From an uncultured Lachnospiraceae bacterium (GTDB lineage Bacteria; Bacillota; Clostridia; Lachnospirales; Lachnospiraceae), in assembly GCA_902788035.1 (NCBI GenBank), contig CADAIL010000013.1, positions 47,309 through 111,308 on the forward strand: 64,000 bases of DNA. Reading direction: 5' to 3'. Of this stretch, positions 1 through 6,779 are shown one piece after another. Under the pieces are notes generated by a model. The model was not told the origin of the DNA. It was given only the letters and a program-made list of their open reading frames with translations, and made no database searches. The stretch's first letter is position 1. The number at the start of each line of letters is the position of its first letter. The position numbers and the translations under genes are program-made.

Positions 1-59
1 GCTATGTCACGGATGAAGCCGGTATCTCTGCCCACGATGCAAAATTTATCAAGCAGTAA
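1..59 (+). CDS. C-terminal end of an unknown protein (partial)
   Basis: The frame starting at base 3 is open from the window edge and ends with TAA at 57-59, giving 18 residues ending in DAKFIKQ. A strong terminator follows 29 bases later, which supports a real gene end. Too little is left to name the product. Confidence 0.45.
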   Translation, partial: YVTDEAGISAHDAKFIKQ

Positions 60-87
60 ATTCCTGTAAGATTTTCGGGCAGAATAT

Positions 88-136
88 AGACCCGGGCGGA
101 TGCAGCACGCTCTGCAATCCGTCCGGGTCTTTTTTC
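88..136 (+). terminator. Rho-independent terminator
   Basis: GC-rich stem: AGACCCGGGCGGATGCAG (88-105) pairs with CTGCAATCCGTCCGGGTCT (112-130), followed by six T. It ends the gene that enters from the left. From here to 371 there is no coding signal; two imperfect 23-base direct repeats (190-212 and 220-242) are the only structure. Confidence 0.85.
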
Positions 137-371
137 AAAATCTTTACTTTCGTTCGATTTTCTGTTTCACTTTGCGGTCACCATAATGGCTCTGTTCACT
201 TTCAGATAACCGCAGCACCTCTGTTCATTTCCAGATCACCGAATCGTCAATGCTGTCCACAGTCGCAAATCCGCAGTCCACGATGATTTCTATCTTATCG
301 CCGACAGCTTCCCTGACGGCTGTACTGTTACATCCGACCTCTCGAAAGGCGGTATTTTTCCTGTGCCTGTA

Positions 372-1445
372 TTACGATTCAGTCGAAGGCTCCGGCTCTA
401 CCGGGATCCATTCAAATACCATATCATCCCCGCTCTCGGACTGATTTTCGTGCCAGGTGAAGGTCCCGTCATCACCAAAGACGATAGTACCGGAACCATC
501 TTCGTACTCCGGCTCCAGACTCTCGATTTCTCCGTTCTCGTCATAAGTAATAATTGATTTTGTACAGTTAGAATACTCAATGGTAAGAGTGTCAGTGTCA
601 AGACGTCCTAAGATATCCCAGTGGGCAGTCTCATCGGCACTTCCGCCCCAATCGATGGTGATCCAGGCTTCTTCTTTGTCGAAGGGCTCGACCAGAGCGT
701 GCGCTCTGTCACACTGATACTCGCCGATGAAATTCATCACGGGGTTCTGCCAGCCCGGATCGTCTTCGAAGACTGCAACAAAATCCGCCGTTTCGGTAAG
801 CTCCACTGTAATCTGCGGATCTGTACTGTAATCTTCGCCGTCCTTCGTCCACTTTACGAACACACTGCCCGTCTGCGGCCAGGCAAGAAATGTATATGTG
901 GCTGCCTCACCCAGATTGATCTGCGCTGACTGCACAGGATACTCCGTGTTAGGCTCCGGGGTTTCCTCTCCCTCGGTGTACTCGATATTGCCCATGCCCT
1001 CTGTATTGATCGTGATGAAAATGCTGGCATCCGGCATATCGAAAGGTACAAAGTGATAGGATTCACCGCCATCGACAGCGAGAAGAAGTCCATCCTCTCC
1101 CTCCTCCGAGACGGTGACAGTGAGTTCATCCTGGCTGCCTGAGGGAGTCAGAACACCGTGCAGGGTACCGCCTTCCTGAGCAAGCGTGCCGCCCCAGGAG
1201 TCTTCAATCGCATCTTCTCCGATCATGCAGCCGACGTACCAGCCGGGCTCATCGATATCATCCATCCAGGTGATCGAGAGCATGTTTTCATTTTCATCCT
1301 GGAAATAGCCCGCCCGGGTCCACTCAGCGGTTTCAGTTTTCTCTTCAGGTTTCGATTCTGTCTTTTCTTCAGTCTTTGTGCTGCCGCAGGATGCCAGAAC
1401 AGGGAGCAGGAGGGCAGTCAAAAGAATGCATATCCATTTTTTCAT
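372..1445 (-). CDS. Secreted lipoprotein with an InlB-type repeat domain
   Basis: 357 residues. The N-terminus MKKWICILLTALLLPVLASC is a lipoprotein signal with lipobox LASC, so the mature protein should be anchored to the outer face of the membrane by a lipidated Cys20. A charged Lys/Glu/Thr linker follows. The middle part (about residues 165-235) has the pattern of the divergent InlB B-repeat family, with 'FVKWTKDGEDYSTDPQITV' and 'ADFVAVFEDD'. The rest is acidic and unrecognised. The start at 1445 is chosen because AGAGG lies 8 bases upstream, whereas the in-frame ATG two codons earlier overlaps that site. Function unknown; a surface binding or adhesion role is only a guess. Confidence 0.8.
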   Translation of the reverse strand: MKKWICILLTALLLPVLASCGSTKTEEKTESKPEEKTETAEWTRAGYFQDENENMLSITWMDDIDEPGWYVGCMIGEDAIEDSWGGTLAQEGGTLHGVLTPSGSQDELTVTVSEEGEDGLLLAVDGGESYHFVPFDMPDASIFITINTEGMGNIEYTEGEETPEPNTEYPVQSAQINLGEAATYTFLAWPQTGSVFVKWTKDGEDYSTDPQITVELTETADFVAVFEDDPGWQNPVMNFIGEYQCDRAHALVEPFDKEEAWITIDWGGSADETAHWDILGRLDTDTLTIEYSNCTKSIITYDENGEIESLEPEYEDGSGTIVFGDDGTFTWHENQSESGDDMVFEWIPVEPEPSTES

Positions 1446-1647
1446 GTTCATTACCTCTTTCTCAATCATTCTGCAAATCTCAGTTATTTGAAAAGAAATC
1501 CTCTGATCCTCCTTTCTGTGTTTTGCTATATCGGTCTGAATCTTCATGGGTTACTAAGCTGTGATAGGTATAAGACGACTTATCTGCTGTCGAAATAGTG
1601 AAAAAAGGCTCTCCGGAAAATGTTGGAGCCGACAGTTGGAACAGTAA

Positions 1648-1689
1648 GGAATGAACACGCAATGTATCTGTGTTCATTCCATATGTCAA
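1648..1689 (-). promoter_or_regulatory. Sigma-A promoter with a perfect operator-like inverted repeat
   Basis: On the minus strand TTGACA (1684-1689), a 17-base spacer and TACATT (1661-1666) form a good promoter pointing at the lipoprotein gene. The inverted repeat GGAATGAACAC (1648-1658) / GTGTTCATTCC (1670-1680) is perfect over 11 bases and straddles the -10 box, the layout expected of a repressor site. The leader from here to 1446 has no other gene, and 1690-1960 shows nothing clear. Confidence 0.6.
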
Positions 1690-1962
1690 TACTACACTAT
1701 TATATTTCACACTTCAATCTTGAAATTGTGAAGATTTTTTAAAAAATTTCTTCCAGCGCAGAGTTGTCTGAATTCTTTATCTGACGGCACATCCCCCGCT
1801 CAATGTCAGGCAGTTTTCTTTATTCATACAGTTTTCTTCTTCGGATATTTCTTAGTGTTTAATTGCCATAGCTCTTCACCTCTCTTTCTGCAGGAAGTTC
1901 CTCTTCCTTACATATCCCAGTCAAAGAAAGAGGGATCTTTTAAACCCCTCTCAGAGAAAAAA

Positions 1963-2006
1963 GCAAAAAAATAAGACCCAGAAGATTTAACTCTTCTGAG
2001 CCTTAT
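1963..2006 (-). terminator. Terminator of the toxin-antitoxin operon
   Basis: Read on the minus strand, ATAAGGCTCAGAAGA and TCTTCTGGGTCTTAT form a long stem with a six-base loop, followed by a run of T. It lies about 36 bases after the stop of the antitoxin gene. Confidence 0.8.
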
Positions 2007-2042
2007 GCTCTGATTTTATAAACCGAATTCAATTATTATGGA

Positions 2043-3053
2043 TCATGATGCTTTATCAAGCATGTCATGGATATATGTCCGAAGACCGTCCTCCGTGTCT
2101 ATGCCGTATTTCTGGTTTATAAGGATATAATACTTCATGATCCGTTCTTTCGGCAGAAGCTCACTGGAAGGAATGCTGTCTCCATATCCTTTTCTCGCTT
2201 CCATCCACGGATCCTCATTATGTGTGATCCTCTCCAGTACCTTTGCGCCATACATCCCAAACGTATTCACAACAAGGTCAATTACACATTTCTCGTCATC
2301 CGTCAGGGCATCCTCTGTCCCTTCCAAAAGCGCGAACCGCGCATCATCGATCGGATTATATTTGAAATCCCGGAACAGCTCATATACCTCCGGATAGACC
2401 GGGCCGTGTACCCAAGCCCTGCAATCCTCTTCAAAGATTGGTCTTCCATATAATGCGGAATACACTCCCTGGATAAAGTAAAGCAGCTTCTGAAGCATGA
2501 GGGGCGTTACCTCCTCCAGCTTTTCAAAGATATATGCGATCACCCGAAGCATCTTATCTGATACGGAAAACAGGCTTTCTATGCTTTCTGCCGCAGTAAA
2601 AGCTTTCCTGTATGCCGCATCCGTCAGCTTCTCCCTGTTCTCCATGAGTTTCTGCTTCATGTATGCCGGGGATGAAAGTGCTGCTTTCAAGATATCTGAA
2701 TACTCTTTGGACGGCACCTGTCCTTCCAGATATCTCGGAATCGTCACCTCTCCGAACCCAAGCGCCAGGGACAACGGAGCCTTTCCGATCTTATAGATCT
2801 TCATCAGTCTTTCGATATCATCAATCGATACAAGCCCCTCTGCCGTCCTGTACTGCTCATCGATTTCCTGAACATTCTTATCAATAAGACCCGGAATGCT
2901 CATTTCCTCCCCGCATTCTGCGCAGACAGCCACAGTAATTGCAAAGGTATATTCCTTATCCCTTATATTCTTCACGATGTCCTTCTTCTGCAAAAGGTAC
3001 TCTGTCTCTTTCCTGCACTCTATGCAGAAATCTCTTCTTCCCTTCTCTGTCAT
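2043..3053 (-). CDS. MqsA-type zinc finger/HTH antitoxin fused to a Panacea (DUF4065) domain
   Basis: 336 residues. The N-terminal 60 residues carry two CxxC pairs (CIEC and CAEC), the zinc-binding layout of MqsA antitoxins. Residues about 70-130 form an MqsA-like helix-turn-helix ('LMKIYKIGKAPLSLALGFGEVTI...YLEG'), expected to bind the operon promoter. Residues about 170-330 ('LMLQKLLYFIQGVYSALYGRPIFEEDCRAWVHGPVYPEVYELF') match the Panacea/DUF4065 (SocA/GepA) domain, known as a promiscuous toxin-neutralising module. Start: the GTG nine bases upstream overlaps the GGAGG site, so the ATG at 3053 with 8-base spacing is preferred. It lies 27 bases downstream of the toxin, in one operon. The arrangement says antitoxin and autoregulator; family names are from memory of motifs. 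Confidence 0.85.
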   Translation of the reverse strand: MTEKGRRDFCIECRKETEYLLQKKDIVKNIRDKEYTFAITVAVCAECGEEMSIPGLIDKNVQEIDEQYRTAEGLVSIDDIERLMKIYKIGKAPLSLALGFGEVTIPRYLEGQVPSKEYSDILKAALSSPAYMKQKLMENREKLTDAAYRKAFTAAESIESLFSVSDKMLRVIAYIFEKLEEVTPLMLQKLLYFIQGVYSALYGRPIFEEDCRAWVHGPVYPEVYELFRDFKYNPIDDARFALLEGTEDALTDDEKCVIDLVVNTFGMYGAKVLERITHNEDPWMEARKGYGDSIPSSELLPKERIMKYYILINQKYGIDTEDGLRTYIHDMLDKAS

Positions 3054-3080
3054 AATGGTCACCTCCGATTTGCCTCCTGA

Positions 3081-3467
3081 TTATCTGAAATAGTATGTAA
3101 GCGGATATTTCTGTTCATGGAACGAAATGACGATCACGAAACAGTTCTCCAGCTTGTTGAACTTGATATACAGAGATACTGTTTTTTCTTCCGTCCCATT
3201 CCTCTCCAAGAGAGTTACATCCTTGCCGAATACATACAGCTTCTCGTGTTCATATCCCTTATGCTCATTCTGCAGGATTTCCGAAAAATCCATTGCAGTC
3301 AGGCTCAATATGATTTCTTTGGCTTTCGCCTCGTCAATAATATAATCCAGAAACAGATTGATGTTATCCTGCCGTCTGGCGTTCCGGTCAAGCCGGTAAT
3401 TATCCTTTAGGGCAGCTTCCTTCACCTCGGAAAGATACTGCTATATTTCTTTCTGATCTATGTTCAA
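3081..3467 (-). pseudogene. MqsR-like RNase toxin, reading frame broken by an amber codon
   Basis: The body (3081-3425, 114 codons from a GTG) fits MqsR/RelE-fold toxins: 'ILSLTAMDFSEIL', 'LYVFGKDVTLLE', and a final strand 'CFVIVISFHE' like the MqsR core (LxxxDFxxS, W/YxxDVY, IVSF). The natural start appears to be a TTG at 3467 with GGAGG (3476-3480) eight bases upstream. In frame from it come eight codons, then TAG (3441-3443), then codons that run without a break into the toxin body. The GTG at 3425 has no ribosome site of its own beyond an overlapping AGG. So the toxin is probably silenced or very weakly made, unless the stop is a read error or is suppressed. A perfect promoter lies upstream, and the antitoxin gene follows. 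Confidence 0.7.
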
Positions 3468-3519
3468 TACATTATCCTCCGCAGAGTGTATGATAGGATT
3501 TTTAATTTATTCCATCATC

Positions 3520-3548
3520 AGTATAACCTCATGATTGCTTTTTGTCAA
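3520..3548 (-). promoter_or_regulatory. Strong sigma-A promoter of the toxin-antitoxin operon
   Basis: TTGACA (3543-3548), 17-base spacer, TATACT (3520-3525) on the minus strand, about 50 bases before the toxin ribosome site. An AACCT half-site like that of MqsA operators lies in the spacer (3525-3529), without its mirror. Confidence 0.75.
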
Positions 3549-3627
3549 TATCCAATCATCAAAAGCGGTAGGAAAAATTCCCGCCGCCATATGGCACCGC
3601 ATTCAGTTAAAAATACTCTCGTTTGCC

Positions 3628-4164
3628 TTATACTGCTTTTCTGCACATCTCCGTCAGCTGCTTCTTGATCCTGCGGAGCTTCTTGGAAACCGTGTTCTGC
3701 GACACGCCCTTCATCTCCGCGATCTCTTCCTGCGAATAGCCTTCCGTGTAATACAGACGGTACAGTTCCTGGTCTTCCTCCGGCAGCTCAGACAGCTTCT
3801 CATAAAGAAGCTCCTTCTGTGGATCAGACTCCTCCGCCGTCATCTCCGCAAGCTGCTTCGCATAAATGCTTGTGTCCGGATTCTCTGTCATCATCAATCC
3901 GTCCATCGACAGGTTCCAGTTCTTCTCAGGCTCTTCGCCCGGATGCTGTGCCTTCCACTCTTCCAGAGCCTTCTTCTGCCAGGACTCAAGCTGCGGCCTG
4001 CTGTTCTTGATGTTGTTGTAGACTTCCGCATCTTCAAGGGAATGTAGCGACTGGATCCAGACCTCTGCCTCGCTTCCTTCCGCGATAACGGATACCGTCC
4101 CGTCATTGAACCTGTACACATAGTTGCCACTTATGAATAGTTGTGTTTTTGACAATAGTTTCAT
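3628..4164 (-). CDS. Sigma-70 region 4-like protein of a mobile element
   Basis: 178 residues. The C-terminal 60 residues ('LPEEDQELYRLYYTEGYSQEEIAEMKGVSQNTVSKKLRRIKKQL', in two parts: linker and helix-turn-helix) match sigma-70 region 4. The N-terminal half ('ISGNYVYRFNDGTVSVIAEG') has no region 2 that I can see, so it may act as an accessory sigma-like activator and not as a complete sigma factor. Start at 4164 is set by AGGGG nine bases upstream. Its first bases lie inside a 217-bp segment repeated at 6563-6779, where an identical start is cut off after a few codons. Probably a regulator of the integrative element. Confidence 0.7.
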   Translation of the reverse strand: MKLLSKTQLFISGNYVYRFNDGTVSVIAEGSEAEVWIQSLHSLEDAEVYNNIKNSRPQLESWQKKALEEWKAQHPGEEPEKNWNLSMDGLMMTENPDTSIYAKQLAEMTAEESDPQKELLYEKLSELPEEDQELYRLYYTEGYSQEEIAEMKGVSQNTVSKKLRRIKKQLTEMCRKAV

Positions 4165-4247
4165 AGTCTCCCACCCCTCTGACAATAGTTATTCAGCCTC
4201 ACCTTGACGATTACCAGTGGTCAGAACTACTGTCAAAATAATAAAAA

Positions 4248-4294
4248 AGGGACTCCGGGAAATCTCCCTATCTGAGAGAAACCCAGGAATCCCT
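4248..4294 (-). terminator. Terminator within repeat copy A
   Basis: Minus strand: GGGATTCCTGGGTTTCTC and GAGATTTCCCGGAGTCCC form the stem, followed by TTTTTT. The same hairpin exists in copy B with different bases in the stem, so pairing is preserved. Confidence 0.7.
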
Positions 4295-4318
4295 TGATTT
4301 CAAGCCTTTTATGGCCTC

Positions 4319-4360
4319 TTATGCATCTTTACGTGACAGCAGTACTACCGTCTCGACATG
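4319..4360 (-). pseudogene. Detached 3' end of a large serine recombinase gene
   Basis: Minus strand codes HVETVVLLSRKDA and a stop. The intact recombinase ending at 6737 finishes with HVETVVLLSRENK. The rest of this second recombinase is missing, as if one element end had been left behind by deletion or by recombination at an attachment site. Confidence 0.7.
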
Positions 4361-4478
4361 TGATTATTAGTCTTTCAAAGATAATGTAATATCAATGCTT
4401 TTAAAACATTGAAAATCAGATAGTTATATAGTCTTTACCATTTCACATAATTAATCATTTTCCTCCACAAAATGGATA

Positions 4479-5402
4479 TTATCTTTCAAATACTACCAGC
4501 TGCAGTACATCTGGTCTTGCATAATGGCCTACTGCATCATGCTCCATCTTGGATGAAGCCGGAAGATCCATGTCCAGTTCAGCATATATTATCGTCTCTT
4601 CATCCCATACCGGATCTGTAACATAATGTCCAAATGGGTCTATTATGCAACTTCCGCCACGACACACCATATCCGGCAAGTCTTTTATCTCTGCTTTTGT
4701 ATTCAGGTCCTTTGGGTATGACTCTTTTCTGATTATCATATCGGAATTGATAAAATAGCATTTGCCTTCTATCGCTATGTGCTGGATGGTTGCCTGCCAT
4801 TCAGGGTTATCGTTTGTATTAGGCGAGATATAAATCGTTATTCCCTTTTGATACAGAGCGACTCTGGCAAGCGGCATATAGCTTTCCCAGCATATGAGGC
4901 TGCCTATAGGCCCCCATGGTGTTTCCGTGATTGGAAAATAGTATCTATCAGCGTCTCCCCAAACAAGTCTTTCTGACCCTGTGGGTTTTAGTTTGCGATG
5001 CACTTTATATGTTCCGTCCGGTTCGAAGATAACATTGCTATTATACAAAGTTCCTCCAACCGCATCTCGCTCTGAGAAGCCAATACTTATATATGCACCA
5101 TATTTTTTCGCTTCACCCGAGAGCTGAATAAACTCATCTCCGCCGACCACGACAGAAGCATCGTAATATCTCTTCCAGTCCGCCCTTCCTGATTCCGTCC
5201 TCTTCCCGACACTGAACCCGAAGTTCATCCCAATGGGATACCCCGGAATGAACAGTTCAGGGAATACTATCAGTTCTGCTTTATTTTCCGCCGCCTCTTC
5301 AATATAACCCAGAGCCTTTTTCAGACTTTCCTGCTTATTGAACATAACCGGTTCAGCCTGTACCAGCGCAATGCGGCATATATGTTTTCCTGGATCTTTC
5401 AT
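4479..5402 (-). CDS. Nitrilase (carbon-nitrogen hydrolase superfamily)
   Basis: 307 residues, the normal length of the family. The catalytic triad is in place: Glu49 in 'VFPELFIPGYP', Lys137 in 'HRKLKPT', Cys171 in 'LICWESYMPLAR'. The 'CWE.YMPL' form is that of true nitrilases (nitrile to carboxylate plus ammonia), not of amidases or N-carbamoyl hydrolases. Substrate cannot be read from sequence. Soluble; no signal peptide. GGAG nine bases before the ATG supports the start. It sits alone between the two 217-bp repeats beside a serine recombinase, so it looks like cargo of a small mobile insert. Local base use is more AT-rich than the backbone. Confidence 0.85.
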   Translation of the reverse strand: MKDPGKHICRIALVQAEPVMFNKQESLKKALGYIEEAAENKAELIVFPELFIPGYPIGMNFGFSVGKRTESGRADWKRYYDASVVVGGDEFIQLSGEAKKYGAYISIGFSERDAVGGTLYNSNVIFEPDGTYKVHRKLKPTGSERLVWGDADRYYFPITETPWGPIGSLICWESYMPLARVALYQKGITIYISPNTNDNPEWQATIQHIAIEGKCYFINSDMIIRKESYPKDLNTKAEIKDLPDMVCRGGSCIIDPFGHYVTDPVWDEETIIYAELDMDLPASSKMEHDAVGHYARPDVLQLVVFER

Positions 5403-5520
5403 CGTGATATTCTCCTTCCTATCATGTCTATTACAGATATATCTGCCACTTTACATACAGTCAGTTTATGCTCGATTTTCTTCAGTTTCATTTTCCCGTC
5501 TCCTGCACAATTCCGATTTG

Positions 5521-6405
5521 TCAGTATTTCCTTTTCCTCTTTGCTCGTCTGTAAAGCTCTTTTTGCACTTCATCAAATTGTTTCTGCGTTATAATCGCTT
5601 CATGTAAATTAGACGCCAAATAACATTCTTTATTAGGACCAGATTTCAATATTTTCACATTTCCTGTATATTTCTCATTGGTGAGAATGGTTTCTATCGC
5701 CTTCTTACTCCATCGTTCTTTGCCACGGGAGGTGGGGATATTCCGTTCTGCTAATTCCTCTATGATCGCAGCCTCGCTCTTTCCCTCCAGATACAGCTGA
5801 AATATATGCTGAACAACGGTAGACTGGTAAACATCCGGAACCAGGTTCCCGCTTTCGCCTTTCACATAACCATAGCATGGTTTTGAGTATAATCCACTGG
5901 TCCCAAGCTCAGCCTTCTGCCTTAAGCCAATTTTGATATTCTCGCTTCGATGCTCATTCTCAGATTGAATAATCGATGCTCTTACTGACAAATCAAATTC
6001 TGGAGTATCTTTTGTAATCTCTTTTTCTTCCACCATGAAATAGATTGCCACACCAGCTTTTTGCAACAGACGAATTGATTCTATGCTTTCAACCGTGTCC
6101 CTTCCGAAGCGCGACATGCTCTTTACAAGCACATAATTCACCTTGCGATTCTTGCAATCCTCGAGCAGTCGTGCAAACTCTCTCCTGCTTGATCCTGTTT
6201 TTGCGGTTCCAACATCTATATAAATATCTCTGATTAGCATATCGTTTCTCTGATATGTATACTGTGATAAAGCAGAAACCTGAGCTGCAAGACTGCGCAA
6301 CTGTTCCACTCTTGCTGTGCTAACCCTCGCATAGATTCCCACTTTCTTCACTCCAGGGTTATTTTTATATGATGGAATGACACTGACTTTTGAGCCTATA
6401 GCCAT
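5521..6405 (-). CDS. Serine recombinase (resolvase/invertase domain plus recombinase domain)
   Basis: 294 residues. N-terminal resolvase fold with 'IYARVSTARVEQ' (catalytic Ser in VST), 'SMSRFGRDTVE' and the following E-helix. Then a recombinase DNA-binding domain ('KPCYGYVKGESGNLVPD', 'IPTSRGKERWSKKAIETILTNEKYTGNV'). It ends with a basic tail (RRAKRKRKY) and lacks the zinc ribbon and coiled coil of the 564-residue enzyme nearby, so it is a short member. Start at 6405 is set by GGAGG five bases upstream. Likely moves the nitrilase segment. Confidence 0.85.
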   Translation of the reverse strand: MAIGSKVSVIPSYKNNPGVKKVGIYARVSTARVEQLRSLAAQVSALSQYTYQRNDMLIRDIYIDVGTAKTGSSRREFARLLEDCKNRKVNYVLVKSMSRFGRDTVESIESIRLLQKAGVAIYFMVEEKEITKDTPEFDLSVRASIIQSENEHRSENIKIGLRQKAELGTSGLYSKPCYGYVKGESGNLVPDVYQSTVVQHIFQLYLEGKSEAAIIEELAERNIPTSRGKERWSKKAIETILTNEKYTGNVKILKSGPNKECYLASNLHEAIITQKQFDEVQKELYRRAKRKRKY

Positions 6406-6527
6406 TTCTTCCTCCGTTAGACTAATCATCAATCGCAACAATATTATCCTCTTGTTTATTAGTCTACTTTTGTATATTCTTTCCTATATTTATATATACA
6501 ATCACATCATTTTTGTCCATTTGGTTA

Positions 6528-6581
6528 TTAGTCTATCAGAATTTGGCGAAACTTGATAGAGCTTTTTGATAATAGTTCCAT
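6528..6581 (-). pseudogene. Truncated 5' end of a second sigma-like gene
   Basis: ATG at 6581 with the same leader as the gene starting at 4164 codes MELLSKSS (the intact gene reads MKLLSKTQ), then diverges and stops after 17 codons. The remainder of the gene is missing. This marks the right edge of the nitrilase-recombinase insert. Confidence 0.55.
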
Positions 6582-6779
6582 AGTCTCCCACCCCTCTGAC
6601 AATAGTTGTTCAGCCTCGCCCTGCTGATTTCCAGTGGTCGAAACTATTGTCAAAGCAATAAAAAAGGGATTCCGGGAAATCACCCTATCTGGATGAAATC
6701 CTCAGAATCCTTCTATTTCAGGCTTTTTCAGCCCTCTTATTTGTTTTCGCGTGACAGCAGTACTACCGTCTCGACATGT
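6563..6779. repeat. Direct repeat copy B
   Basis: Partner of 4148-4364. Here the recombinase 3' end belongs to the complete gene at 6737-8431, while the sigma-like start at the other side is cut off. The last 24 bases, around AGCAGTACTACCGTCTCGAC, are identical in both copies and code the conserved HVETVVLLS end; they are the best candidate attachment core. Confidence 0.8.
6654..6705 (-). terminator. Terminator of the large serine recombinase gene
   Basis: Minus strand: GGATTCTGAGGATTTCATCC and its partner ending GGGAATCC enclose a loop, followed by TTTTTT at the left. It starts about 32 bases after the recombinase stop codon. Confidence 0.65.

Larger units (their letters stand above)
4148..4364. 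repeat. Direct repeat copy A (recombinase 3' end, terminator, sigma-gene start)
   Basis: About 217 bases, roughly four of five identical to 6563-6779 in the same orientation. It holds, in minus-strand order, the last 13 codons of a large serine recombinase, a terminator hairpin and the leader plus first codons of the sigma-like gene. Homology stops at 4364, right after the recombinase fragment, where 'TTATTAGTCT' begins; that decamer recurs at the right edge of the insert (6458 and 6526). Confidence 0.8.
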
